Shown here piece by piece: positions 46,582-56,923 of a stretch of DNA of 64,000 nt (positions are counted from its first letter, which is position 1; every line of letters begins with the position of its first letter). This DNA comes from Sandaracinaceae bacterium. GTDB lineage: Bacteria; Myxococcota_A; Polyangia; Polyangiales; Sandaracinaceae. The notes under the pieces were generated by a model. That model saw nothing but the letters and a program-made list of their open reading frames with translations, was not told the origin of the DNA and did not search any database. The DNA is taken from contig JAHBWG010000042.1 in assembly GCA_019637095.1 (NCBI GenBank), positions 19,964-83,963 on the forward strand, in the 5' to 3' direction. A program made the translations under genes and the position numbers.

Positions 46582-47367
46582 TCAGGAGACGTCGGCCCGC
46601 GAGTCCTCGGCGCTCGCGGCGGAGGCGTCGTCGGGGCGCCACGGGACGGGCCGGCGCGCCGCGCGCGCGGGGACGCCGTAGCGGACGATGCAGTAGATCG
46701 CTCGGAACGCGTCCTTGAGGCCGATCTTCTTGCCCTCGGCGTAAGTGCGGCCGTGGTAGCTGATCGGCACCTCGTAGACCCGCACGCCGAGCTGGGCGAC
46801 CTTCGCGGTGATCTCGGGCTCGATGCCGAACCGATCCTCCTCGAGGTGGATCTCGTCGAGCAGCTCGCGGCGGAAGGCCTTGTAGCAGGTCTCCATGTCC
46901 GTGAGGTTCAGGTCGGTCACCATGTTGGAGACGGTGGTGAGCCACTGGTTGGCGACGGAGTGCCAGTAGTAGAGGACACGGTGCGCGCCGCCGCCGGCGA
47001 ACCGGCTCCCGTAGACCACGTCGGCGCGCCCCTCGATCAACGGCTCGAGCAGCTGCGCGAAGTCGCTCGGGTCGTACTCGAGGTCGGCGTCCTGGACGAC
47101 GACGAAGCGCCCGCGCGCCTCGTGGAACCCCGTGCGCAGCGCCGCGCCCTTGCCCCGGTTCTTGTCGTGGAGGATCACGCGGACGCGCGGGTCGAGCGCG
47201 ACGCCGCGGGTCAGGAGCTCCCGCGTCCCGTCGGTGGACCCGTCGTCGACGACGACGATCTCGATGGAGTCGACCGGCGCGTCGAGCACGCGCCGGAGCG
47301 CCGAGTGGATCGTGGCGCGCTCGTTGTAGGCGGGCATGACCACGCTCAGGGTGGGTCGGTCGGGCAT
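46582..47367 (-). CDS. Family-2 glycosyltransferase (dolichol-P-mannose synthase-like)
   Basis: A 261-residue enzyme: VVMPAYNERATI, VVVDDGSTDGT, a DADLEYDP acceptor/metal motif, then VYGSRF and DMETCYKAFRRE, typical of DPM1-like GT2 enzymes that transfer a sugar to polyprenyl phosphate. There are no membrane helices. It is the only clear glycosyltransferase in the window, and it is about 8 kb from the EPS operon's first gene. Start ATG 47367. Confidence 0.9.
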   Translation of the reverse strand: MPDRPTLSVVMPAYNERATIHSALRRVLDAPVDSIEIVVVDDGSTDGTRELLTRGVALDPRVRVILHDKNRGKGAALRTGFHEARGRFVVVQDADLEYDPSDFAQLLEPLIEGRADVVYGSRFAGGGAHRVLYYWHSVANQWLTTVSNMVTDLNLTDMETCYKAFRRELLDEIHLEEDRFGIEPEITAKVAQLGVRVYEVPISYHGRTYAEGKKIGLKDAFRAIYCIVRYGVPARAARRPVPWRPDDASAASAEDSRADVS

Positions 47368-47454
47368 GGTCTCCGGCTCATGCCAGCTCGCCGGCCGAAT
47401 CGCAAGCATCCGTCGGCGTTGCCAGCGCCGCGTCGGGCGTGTAATCCGACGGCG

Positions 47455-48222
47455 ATGATCGAGGACGACGCCGACGAGCTCCGCGCCATCGTCGCGTCCG
47501 CGGTGGAGCACCTGCGGCACGAGCACGACCTCGGGAACCGGCTGCTCCCGTCCATCGCGCTGCGGTCGCCGCGCGTGCCGGCGGCCTCGCCGGTGGAGGT
47601 CGTCGCGACGAGCCTCCGGCAGGCCACGCCGCCGTCGGCGCTTTCGTCGGCCGCGGGCGCAGATCGTCTCGCCGTGCTCGCGGACGAGGCCCGCACGTGC
47701 ACGCGCTGCCGACTGCACGAGGGACGGACGCAGAGCGTCTTCGCGCGCGGGTCGGTGACCGCGTCGATCGTCTTCGTCGGCGAGGGCCCCGGGTTCCACG
47801 AAGACGAGCGAGGGCTCCCGTTCGTCGGCCCGGCCGGCCAGCTCCTCGACAAGATGATCGTCGCGATGGGGCTCGGCCCGGAAGAGGTCTACATCTGCAA
47901 CGTGGTGAAGTGCCGGCCTCCGAACAACCGCACGCCCAACCCGGACGAGGCGGCGGCCTGCCTGCCGTTCCTCGAGGCGCAGCTCGAGGTGGTCGCGCCC
48001 CAGGCGATCGTCGCGCTCGGCCGGCACGCGTCGGAGAGCCTCGGCGTCGCCCAGCCGGGGCGGAGCTGGCGGGGCACGTGGGGCGAGTGGCGCGGCGTCC
48101 GCGTCATGTCCACCTACCACCCCGCCTATCTCCTGCGGACGCCGGAGCACAAGCGCGTGGTGTGGCAGGATCTGCAGGCGGTGGTGAAGGCGATGGGCCG
48201 CACCCTGCCGTCGCGGAGCTGA
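47455..48222 (+). CDS. Uracil-DNA glycosylase, family 4 (Fe-S)
   Basis: A 255-residue DNA repair enzyme. The C-terminal two-thirds has Fe-S Cys in CTRCRLHEGR, catalytic region GEGPGFHEDERGLPFVGPAG, and NVVKCRPPNNRTPNPDEAAAC, then the HP-A motif TYHPAYLLR. It removes uracil from DNA. The first 80 residues are a family-variable extension. Start ATG 47455. Confidence 0.92.
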   Translation: MIEDDADELRAIVASAVEHLRHEHDLGNRLLPSIALRSPRVPAASPVEVVATSLRQATPPSALSSAAGADRLAVLADEARTCTRCRLHEGRTQSVFARGSVTASIVFVGEGPGFHEDERGLPFVGPAGQLLDKMIVAMGLGPEEVYICNVVKCRPPNNRTPNPDEAAACLPFLEAQLEVVAPQAIVALGRHASESLGVAQPGRSWRGTWGEWRGVRVMSTYHPAYLLRTPEHKRVVWQDLQAVVKAMGRTLPSRS

Positions 48223-48223
48223 G

Positions 48224-49630
48224 ATGCCCGACCTGCGCGAAGACGAGGCCGACGAGCTCGACGAGCTGCCGCCGATCGGCCCGCTCGACGACGACGACGA
48301 GGGCCCGAGCGAGGACGCGCTCGGCGCGCCCCTCGACACCGGCGAGGACGAGCAGGTCGGCCTCGACGACGCCGCCGGGGTCGACGACCCGGCGCTCTTC
48401 GCGCTCGAGCTGCCGCCCGACGAGCCCGAGGACGACGGAGGCGAGCTCGACGCGATCCCGCTCGCCGATCTCCGCGAGCGCGGAGCCGAGGAGCTCGAGG
48501 AGTACGGGTGGGCCGACGACGGCGTCCCGCGCGCCGACGACGCGTGGGATCTCGACGAGCTCGAGCTGCCCGCGCTGACTCCGTTCGCGCGTGAGGACGA
48601 CGGCGGCGCCGAGGGCGTGGACGAGCCGCTCGATCCCGCGCGCCGTGGCGACGACGACGGGAGCGGCCTGCCGCCGCTCGAGGCCGGCCCGGACGTGGAC
48701 GACGACGAGATCGAGCTCGGCCTCGACGCCACCGAAGACGCGTTCGGTGCGGTTCTCCCGCCGCGGCTCGAGGGCGTGCGCGTCGAGCGGCTGACCGACG
48801 AGCCGAGCTACGACGTCGTGATCGACGCAGACGAGCCCTGGTCGGTGACCGCGTCGGGGCTCCACCGAGGCGGCTCACGGTTGGCATCCGAGGGCCTGCG
48901 CGGGGTGCCGCGCACCCTCGCGCGCGCGCACGCCGCGTGGCTCGTCGGGACGGACCTCGGCGTGTTCCGATCGCTCGACGAGGGCGCGACGTTCGAGGCG
49001 ATCGCGCTGCTCGACGGAGTGCGACAGCTCGTCGTGGACGGCGGCGGACGGGTCTGGGCGCGCGGCGCGTCGGGGCGCCTCCAGCGCAGCGACGACGGTG
49101 GGGTGAGCTGGACGCCGCCGCTCCTGCTGACACGGGTGTGCGCGATCGCCGCGCCGGTGTGGGGGATCGTCGCGCTGTCGGCGCCCGAGGCGGGGCGCGC
49201 GCAGCTCGCGTCGTCCGAGGACGGCGGCGCCCGGTGGGCCGCTTCGACCGCTCCGTCCGTCGCGCGCGGGCCGGAGGGGCGCGAGCTCGCGCTCGCCGCG
49301 CGCGATGACCGCGTGGTCCTCGGCGGCGAGGGCGAGCCGGGCGGCCCCGCCTTGTCGCGCGACCGCGGCCGGACGTGGGTGCGTCTCCCGGGGCTGCCAC
49401 GGGTCACGGCCCTCGCGCTCGGCGCGTCGCGCGAGCTCGTCGTGCTCGCGGCGCACCCGGCGGAGGGGGGCCTCGCGATCGTGCAGCACGTCGTCGATCG
49501 CGACGCCGGCTCGGGAGTGCTCGTCGATCGCGTCGCGGCCGTCCACCGGCTCGTCGCGACCGAGGGGGCGCTCTACGCCGCGACCGACGCGGGGCTGCTG
49601 CGCATCGTCAGGACGGAGGCGCGTGAATGA
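48224..49630 (+). CDS. Acidic protein with BNR/propeller-type C-terminal domain
   Basis: A 468-residue protein that I do not recognise by name. Residues 1-185 are very acidic (Asp/Glu-rich, no signal peptide); the rest (about 190-465) contains repeated BNR/sortilin-like Asp-box motifs (VFRSLDEGATF, QRSDDGGVSW, ASSEDGGARW, LSRDRGRTW) of a beta-propeller. It starts two bases after the glycosylase stop and overlaps the next gene by four bases (ATGA). The propeller resembles photosystem-assembly/BNR-type scaffold proteins. A cytoplasmic location is likely. Confidence 0.78.
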   Translation: MPDLREDEADELDELPPIGPLDDDDEGPSEDALGAPLDTGEDEQVGLDDAAGVDDPALFALELPPDEPEDDGGELDAIPLADLRERGAEELEEYGWADDGVPRADDAWDLDELELPALTPFAREDDGGAEGVDEPLDPARRGDDDGSGLPPLEAGPDVDDDEIELGLDATEDAFGAVLPPRLEGVRVERLTDEPSYDVVIDADEPWSVTASGLHRGGSRLASEGLRGVPRTLARAHAAWLVGTDLGVFRSLDEGATFEAIALLDGVRQLVVDGGGRVWARGASGRLQRSDDGGVSWTPPLLLTRVCAIAAPVWGIVALSAPEAGRAQLASSEDGGARWAASTAPSVARGPEGRELALAARDDRVVLGGEGEPGGPALSRDRGRTWVRLPGLPRVTALALGASRELVVLAAHPAEGGLAIVQHVVDRDAGSGVLVDRVAAVHRLVATEGALYAATDAGLLRIVRTEARE

Positions 49631-51390
49631 GCGGGCGGCTCCTGCTCGACCGCCTGCTGAACGGGGCCGGCCCCGACGACGCTGCCGTCGCGGCGGAGCT
49701 CGAGGTCGCGGCGGACTCGGGGGACGCGCCGCTCTCCCGCGCGCTCGTGCGCGAGCTCTCGCGCCGCGAGCTCGCGCGGACGAAGGTGGCGAAGAACCGG
49801 CGACGCGACCCGCGCGCGCCGGACGCCCCGGAGGTGATGGCGGCGGCGGACTCGTCGTTCCTCGGACGGCTGTCCGCGGCGCGGGCTCCCGGCGACGCGG
49901 GGACCAAGGTCGAGGACCTCGAGGACGTGCACGTCTTGTTGCACGTCCTGCTCGCGGGCACGCTCCGCCAGCGCCGCGCCGCGGCGCTGCGTCTGCGCGA
50001 GCGCATCGAAGGCGGCGGGCTCACGAACGACGAGCTGCGGTCCGTCTCGACGACCCTCGTCAGCTCGCGCGACGTCGAGATCGACTTCGAGGTCGGGCGT
50101 GCGTGCGAGGTGCTCCCCGGTGCACCCGGGCGCGAGGCGCGCCAGGCGCGACAAGAGGACGTCGCCATCATCGAGGCGCTCCGTCCGGCGATCGAGGAGC
50201 TGTGGGCCGGCCAGCGGAGCAGCGAGCCGATCGCCGACCTCCCGCCCGACCAGCGCGCCCGCCTGCTCGTCGGGCTCCGCGACGCCCCCGACGTCGTCGT
50301 GGCCCATGTCGCCTCCGTGCTCGAAGGCTGCGACGGCGTGACCACCAAGGAGGCGCGCCACGCGATGCTGACCTCCGTGCGCTACTCGGGCGATCCGCGG
50401 CTCGTCCCGTCGCTCGTCGGGATCCTGCGCTCGCGCCACCCCGATCTCGTGCCCGATGCGGCGCGCGCGCTCGCGCGCATCGACGACCCGCGCGTGCATC
50501 CGGCGCTCACCGCGGCGTACGAGCGGAGCCCCTCGGACCACGAGCGGGTCGTGCTCGCGGGCGCGCTCGCGGTCGGCGGGGACGTGCGAGGTCGCGAGTA
50601 CGTGCAGACGCTCCTGACCGCCGACGACGAGCGCCTCCTCGTCGACGCGGTCGAGGCGATGGAGGCGCTCGCGACGGGCGAGGACAGCGAGAAGCTCGTC
50701 CCGCTGCTCGCCCGGCCCGACGCGGTCCTGTTGCGCCGCGTCATCGCGGCGCTCGGTCACGCGGGCGACGCGCGCGCGTCGAGCGCGCTCGCGCAACTGC
50801 GCCGCGAGCGCGGGATGAGCGCGCTGTGGGCGGAGGTCGAGGCGGCCAGCGCGCGGATCCGCGCGTCGATGGAGCTGCGCGGCGAGGAGCCGCCCGAGCT
50901 CGAGGAGACGATGGACCTCGCGAGCGCGGCGCAAGCCGGCGCCGCGGAGCGACGGCGTGATCCGATGATCGTCCGGCTGCAGAGCTGGTGGGACTTCGTC
51001 ATCGGCCACATCTGGCTCGCGATGGGTGGCTCGCTCGCCGCCATCCGTCGGTTCGAGCGCTCCGCCGGGCGCCGCCCCGGCTGGGCGGTCCCGCTCGCGG
51101 CGCTCGCGCTCCACTACGCGCGCAGCGAACGGCCGGCGCAGGCGCTCGCCACGTTCCGCCGCGCGCTCGAGGCCGACCGCGCCGCCGTCGAGCGGAACCT
51201 CTACGCCATCCGCGTCCTGGCGCGGGTCTTCCTGCATCGCGCCGAGGAGGTGGAGAAGACGGGGCGCACCGACATCGCGCGCGGGCTCATCGAGGAGGTG
51301 CTCTCGCTCGATCTGCGGCGCGTCCCGAACGAGCTGCGCTTCGAGCTCTCGCGCCGCCTGGAGCAACTCCGCTTGCGAGGCTCCCCGTGA
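49627..51390 (+). CDS. HEAT-repeat and TPR-like scaffold protein
   Basis: A 587-residue helical protein. HEAT-type repeats cover about residues 180-420 (PRLVPSLVGILRSRHPDLVPDAARALARI; HPALTAAYERSPSD; DDERLLVDAVEAMEALA), followed by a helical TPR-like region (about 470-585; RPAQALATFRRALEADRAAVERNLYAIRVLA). No signal peptide. It is coupled to both neighbours by ATGA/GTGA overlaps, so all three probably act as a complex. No catalytic motif was found. Confidence 0.78.
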   Translation: MSGRLLLDRLLNGAGPDDAAVAAELEVAADSGDAPLSRALVRELSRRELARTKVAKNRRRDPRAPDAPEVMAAADSSFLGRLSAARAPGDAGTKVEDLEDVHVLLHVLLAGTLRQRRAAALRLRERIEGGGLTNDELRSVSTTLVSSRDVEIDFEVGRACEVLPGAPGREARQARQEDVAIIEALRPAIEELWAGQRSSEPIADLPPDQRARLLVGLRDAPDVVVAHVASVLEGCDGVTTKEARHAMLTSVRYSGDPRLVPSLVGILRSRHPDLVPDAARALARIDDPRVHPALTAAYERSPSDHERVVLAGALAVGGDVRGREYVQTLLTADDERLLVDAVEAMEALATGEDSEKLVPLLARPDAVLLRRVIAALGHAGDARASSALAQLRRERGMSALWAEVEAASARIRASMELRGEEPPELEETMDLASAAQAGAAERRRDPMIVRLQSWWDFVIGHIWLAMGGSLAAIRRFERSAGRRPGWAVPLAALALHYARSERPAQALATFRRALEADRAAVERNLYAIRVLARVFLHRAEEVEKTGRTDIARGLIEEVLSLDLRRVPNELRFELSRRLEQLRLRGSP

Positions 51391-52631
51391 CCGATCCGCT
51401 CCGAGACGCCGCCTCGCGCGCGCTGCGCGAGCTCGGGGACGCCAAGCCCGGCGCGGTCACGCGGGTCGTCCTCGACGTCGCGCTCGACGGGCGCGCCGAG
51501 CTCGTGACCTTCGCGCTCGAGGGCGGCGCCTTGCGCTGGTCGACGAGCGGGACGGACGCGCACGTCGCGACGGCGCTCGCGTGGCTCGCGGACGGAGCCG
51601 CGGGCGCCCGCGCGACGCCCGCGCCGGAGCCGCCGCTCCCGCGCCTGAGCTGGCCGCCCGGCGAGCCAACCGACGATGGCGGGCAGGAGGCGCGCACGCG
51701 CGTCCGGCTGGCCGACGCCCTCGACGACGTCGTCACCACGATCGTGCGCGTGGGCGTCGCGCACCCCGACTCGCCGTCGATCGCCGAGGGCCTCGAGCGA
51801 CTCAGGCGCGAGCTGCCGCTGCCGGCGCCGCTCGGCGTCTCCCGCTGGCTCGGTCGTCTGCGCGCCGCGCTCGACGCGGGCGACGTGGCGCAGGTCGCGC
51901 GACTGCTCGACGGCGCGAGCCGGCTCGCGGAGGAGCTGCGCCGCGATCGACCGACCCCCGAGGCGCGGCGGCGCGCGGTCGCGTGGCTCGGCGCGACGAG
52001 CGAGCTCGGCGGCGTGGAGCGGATCTCCGACCGCACGCTCGTCGAGGTCGCGCGCGAGCATCTGCCCACGAGCGAACGCGGGGGGATCGAGCGGCGGTAC
52101 CTGGTCGACCTGCGCAACGGCGAGGTCTTCCGCGAGGAGCGCGCGCGCACCGACGCGACGGCGTCGGTCGGGCCCTGCCCGCGCGTGGTCCAGGTCGGGC
52201 TCGCGGAGGTCGAGCGCGGCGGGACCCCGCGCCGGATCCGCCTCATGCAGTACGTCGTCACGCTCGATCCCGGCCGCGACGAGCTGCGTCGGATCGAGGC
52301 CAACGCCTACCGGCGGTTCGCGGCGCTCGCGGACCGCTACCGCGAGTGGCTCGGCGCGGAGCCCGGCCAGGCCGAGCCGTTCGTGATCGTCGCGCCCAAG
52401 ACCTGGAAGCACAGCGGCGAGGCGCCGGTCGGTTACGACGACGAGGGCGTCCCGCTGGGCTTCGCGCGCGCGGACGATCCCGCCGCGGTCGAGCTGCTCG
52501 ACCGCCTGCTCGCGCCCGCGCCACGCTGGGTCGGCGGGCGCATCGTCGACGTCCAGGGGCGCCTGCTCATGGTGCCGTGTGTGCTCGCCGCGCCCGACGG
52601 CGAGGGGACGCGCCTGCACCGCCTGCGCTGA
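51387..52631 (+). CDS. Hypothetical protein coupled to the HEAT/TPR gene
   Basis: A 414-residue protein with no recognised domain. GTG 51387 overlaps the previous stop (GTGA). The middle is helical with Arg/Glu-rich stretches; the C-terminal part (for example ERRYLVDLRNGEVFREERA and FVIVAPKTWKHSGEAPVGYDD) looks alpha/beta. It shares its transcription unit with the propeller and HEAT/TPR proteins, which is the only clue to its role. Confidence 0.72.
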   Translation: MTDPLRDAASRALRELGDAKPGAVTRVVLDVALDGRAELVTFALEGGALRWSTSGTDAHVATALAWLADGAAGARATPAPEPPLPRLSWPPGEPTDDGGQEARTRVRLADALDDVVTTIVRVGVAHPDSPSIAEGLERLRRELPLPAPLGVSRWLGRLRAALDAGDVAQVARLLDGASRLAEELRRDRPTPEARRRAVAWLGATSELGGVERISDRTLVEVAREHLPTSERGGIERRYLVDLRNGEVFREERARTDATASVGPCPRVVQVGLAEVERGGTPRRIRLMQYVVTLDPGRDELRRIEANAYRRFAALADRYREWLGAEPGQAEPFVIVAPKTWKHSGEAPVGYDDEGVPLGFARADDPAAVELLDRLLAPAPRWVGGRIVDVQGRLLMVPCVLAAPDGEGTRLHRLR

Positions 52632-52644
52632 TGGAGCCGCGGGA

Positions 52645-54222
52645 TCAGCGGGTCCGGTGCGCCCAGGTCCCCGCCGCGAGCGCGGCGGCCAGCGCGAGGG
52701 CGCCGCGGCCGACCAGCCCGGGTCCGTCGAGCGCCCCGGTGATGCCCTCGAGGGCGCCGGCCGCGCGCGCGTAGAGCTCGATCGCGCCGACGCTCGCGGC
52801 CGCCGCGAGCAGCGCGGCGCCCACGGTGCGGTCGTAGCGGAGGACCTCCGGAGCGCTCACCCAGCTCCGCGCCAACCAGCGCGAGAGCGCGGCGGCGGCC
52901 CCGACCGTCGCCGCGCCTGCGAGGAGCCAGCCCGTGCTCACCGCGAGCGCGGAGCGCGCGGGCCCCGTCCACGTCTGCGCGCCGACGACGAGCAGCGCCA
53001 TCGTCGCGCCTGCGCCCAGCGCGCCCAGCGCCGTCAGGCCCGCCGCCGCTGGGCGAGCGCGGCGGGCGCTCACCGCGAGCGCCTGGGCGCGGTCCACCGA
53101 GCCGCGCGGCAGGATCAGCGTCGAGACCTCCCGGTGCTCGCCCGCGGGCGGCTCCCAGCGCGCTGCGCCGACCGAGCCCTCGTCGAACGCGGCGAGCTCG
53201 CGATCCAGATCGAGCGCGGAGTCCGGGCGCCCGTCCGGATCGCGCGCCATCGCGCGCTGGATCAGCGCCTCGAGCCCTACGGGCAGGTCGGGCACGATCG
53301 CGCGTGGCCGCGGCGGCGGCTCGTGGAGGAGGCTGGTCAGCAGCTTTGCGGGCTCGTCGCCCACGTAGGGGGCGCGCCCCGTCACCATCCGATAGAGGAC
53401 CGCGCCGACCGCGTAGACGTCAGCGCGCGGGTCGACCTTCGCGCTCCCGCGCGCCTGCTCGGGCGCCATGAACGCGGGCGTCCCGACGACCGCGCCGGTG
53501 CGCGTCATCTCGTCCTCGCCCTCGAGCTTGGCGACGCCGAAGTCGAGGATCTTCACGACGGTGCGGCCGTCCGCGCTGCACTCGAGGAACAGGTTCGAGG
53601 GCTTCAGGTCGCGGTGGATCACTCCCTCCGCGTGCGCGGCGGCGAGGCCACGGCACACCTGGCGGGCGATCCCGATCGCCTCGCCGATCGCGAGCGTCCC
53701 GACGCGGTCGAGGCGCGCCTTGAGATCCTCTCCGTCGAGCCGGGCCGTCACGATCGCGGCGCGGCCGTCGGGCGTGCGGATGACATCGACGACGTCGAGC
53801 ACGTGCTCGCTGCGGATCCGGCTCAGCGCCCGCGCCTCGCGCTCGAACCGGCGCACCGCGTCGCGCGAGCGCGCGTGCGTCTCGTGGAGCACCTTGACCG
53901 CGAAGCGGCGATCGAGGCGCGCGTGCTGTGCCTCGTAGAGGCGCCCCATGCCGCCGCGCCCGAGGCCACGCGCGATGCGGTACGTGCCCGCGAGCAGGAC
54001 GCCCAGGAGCGGGTCCTCGCTCTCGCGGTCGAGCCCGAGCGGGGTCGCGTCCCGCGGGCACACGACGTAGTCGCTCGGGTACTCCTCGCCGCACGTCCGG
54101 CAGCGCCGCAGCGCCAGCTCGCCCGTCGCGATCGTCGCGTCGGCCTCGGGTCGCCGCCGCGCCGGACGGCGACGGACGGCGCGGCGCGCGGGCTCGTGTG
54201 CGGGGGCCTCGGCGGGAGACAT
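52645..54222 (-). CDS. Hanks-type Ser/Thr protein kinase with zinc ribbon and C-terminal TM helices
   Basis: A 525-residue membrane kinase. An N-terminal zinc-ribbon-like element (CRTCGEEYPSDYVVCPRD, about 41-58) precedes the kinase domain: glycine loop GRGGMGRLYEA, Lys110 (FAVKVL), HRDLKPSN at 203-210, DFG at 227-229, APE at 253-255. After a linker come several hydrophobic helices (about 395-525). It is convergent with the HEAT/TPR operon, with 13 bases between. PP2C (45691) is the likely opposing phosphatase. Confidence 0.92.
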   Translation of the reverse strand: MSPAEAPAHEPARRAVRRRPARRRPEADATIATGELALRRCRTCGEEYPSDYVVCPRDATPLGLDRESEDPLLGVLLAGTYRIARGLGRGGMGRLYEAQHARLDRRFAVKVLHETHARSRDAVRRFEREARALSRIRSEHVLDVVDVIRTPDGRAAIVTARLDGEDLKARLDRVGTLAIGEAIGIARQVCRGLAAAHAEGVIHRDLKPSNLFLECSADGRTVVKILDFGVAKLEGEDEMTRTGAVVGTPAFMAPEQARGSAKVDPRADVYAVGAVLYRMVTGRAPYVGDEPAKLLTSLLHEPPPRPRAIVPDLPVGLEALIQRAMARDPDGRPDSALDLDRELAAFDEGSVGAARWEPPAGEHREVSTLILPRGSVDRAQALAVSARRARPAAAGLTALGALGAGATMALLVVGAQTWTGPARSALAVSTGWLLAGAATVGAAAALSRWLARSWVSAPEVLRYDRTVGAALLAAAASVGAIELYARAAGALEGITGALDGPGLVGRGALALAAALAAGTWAHRTR

Positions 54223-54314
54223 TCCGCCTCGAAGCTACCGGAGAGGGTCCGCGTGCCCCAGAAACCGGCGAGCCGTGTACCCTCGCGCGCCTCCCCTCGC
54301 ACCCGGAGAGCCCC

Positions 54315-54649
54315 GTGACCCACTCGCACTACTACGATCCCGACGACCTCTCGCGCTTCGGCGAGATCGGCGCCCACGCGCCCGAGCTCGCGAAGAAGTT
54401 CTTCGAGTGGTACGGCGCGGTCTTCGCCGACGGCGCCCTCACGGCGCGCGAGAAGTCCCTCGTGGCGCTCGGTGTCGCGCACGCGATCCAGTGCCCCTAC
54501 TGCATCGACGCCTACAGCAAGGACTGCCTGCGCAAGGGCGCCGACGTCGAGCAGATGACGGAGGCGGTCCACGTCGCCGCGGCGATCCGCGGCGGCGCGT
54601 CGCTCGTCCACGGCATCCAGATGCGCAACCGCGCCGACGGGCTCTCGAT

Positions 54650-54653
<4 letters not shown>
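54315..54653 (+). CDS. AhpD-like peroxidase-type protein of the arsenosugar cluster
   Basis: A 112-residue carboxymuconolactone-decarboxylase-family protein with the redox Cys pair in QCPYCIDAYSKDC and a conserved start HYYDPDDLSRFGEIG. This small family regularly sits beside ArsS radical-SAM genes as an arsenosugar-associated peroxidase-like protein. GTG 54315 follows a GGAGAG ribosome-binding site. It overlaps arsS by four bases (GTGA). Confidence 0.85.
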
Positions 54654-55696
<1,043 letters not shown>

Positions 55697-56567
55697 TCGG
55701 GCTCGCGCTCCTCGCCTGTGGCGGCGCCCCGCCCACCGACGCGGGGAGGGCGGAGCGTCAGCGGAGCGTGATGGCGGCCGAGGGTGCGCCGAGCGCCGCG
55801 CCGGCGCCGAGCGCGCCCGCCATCCGCGACGCGCTCGATCGCACGCGGATCGAGCCGCAGGTCTTGGTGCCGCTCGCCCTCGAGCCGCGGCCGGCCCGCG
55901 GCGCGGCGGTCCGTCTCGCGCGCCTCGAGCTCGGGCCCGGCGGATCGTTCCGCCCGGCGTCGACGCCCTGCGAGGACGTGCTCGTCCTCGTCCGCGAGGG
56001 CGAGCTGCGTGCCGTCGGCAGCGGCGTGGCGCCGCCGCAGGCCCCCGCGACGTTGTACGCGGGCGACGCCGTCCGCTTCGGCCCGGAGGGTGACGGGGCC
56101 CTCTCGAACACCTCGGACCAGCCCGCGCGGACGATCGTCGCGTTCGCGCGCGCCGAGGATCCAGCGGCGTGCGAGGCCCCGCGCGAGGTCGACCCGCTCG
56201 TCGGCCCGCTGCGGGTCGCTTCGGTGCGCACCGCGCCGGAGCTCGCCGCGCTCGGCGGCGCGCTCCGGGTGCGGGTCCTCTTGGACGCGGACGGCGCGGG
56301 CGGCCACGGCGGGTTGAGCGTGCTCGAGGGCGATCCAGGCCTCGTCGTGCCCGCGCACCGGCACGCGGACGCCGACGAGATCCTCTACGTCGAGCGGGGC
56401 GCTGGCGTGCTGCGGATCGGCGAGCGCGCGCTCCGCGTGCGGCCCGGATCCGCGGTCTATATCGAGCAAGGGACGTTGCATTCCTACGAGGGCGCGGGCG
56501 ACGAGCCGCTCCACGCGATCCAGGTCTACACGCCCGCGGGCCCCGAGCAGCGCTACCGAGGGGGCAC

Positions 56568-56918
56568 GTGAGCCGGCTCGCCCCGTGGCTGGTCGCGCTC
56601 GCCCTCACGGCGTGCGGGGGCGCGGCGCGCGAGGGGCGCGCGAGCTACTACGCCGACTCGCTCGCGGGCAACCGTACGGCGAGCGGCGAGCGCTACGACC
56701 CGAGCGCGCTCACGGCGGCGAGCCCGGATCTGCCGTTCGGGACGCGCGTCCGCGTCACCCGGCTCGACACCGGCGCGAGCGTCGTCGTCCGCGTGAACGA
56801 TCGCGGGCCGTTCCGCGATCGCTCGCGCATCCTCGACCTGTCGCGCGCCGCCGCCGAGCGGCTCGACATGATCCGCGCGGGCGTCGTGCGCGTGCGCGCC
56901 GAGATCGTCGGCGAGTGA
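56568..56918 (+). CDS. RlpA-like double-psi beta-barrel lipoprotein
   Basis: A 116-residue protein: lipoprotein signal with Cys16 (LALTACGG), then a complete double-psi beta-barrel (REGRASYYADSLAGNRTASGE; LPFGTRVRVTRL; VVVRVNDRGPF, which includes the catalytic-type Asp; SRILDLSRAAAERLDMI). RlpA proteins cleave naked glycan strands of peptidoglycan. It lacks the SPOR domain of full-length RlpA, so it is a minimal form. GTG 56568 overlaps the bicupin stop (GTGA). Confidence 0.88.
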   Translation: MSRLAPWLVALALTACGGAAREGRASYYADSLAGNRTASGERYDPSALTAASPDLPFGTRVRVTRLDTGASVVVRVNDRGPFRDRSRILDLSRAAAERLDMIRAGVVRVRAEIVGE

Positions 56919-56923
56919 GCGCC

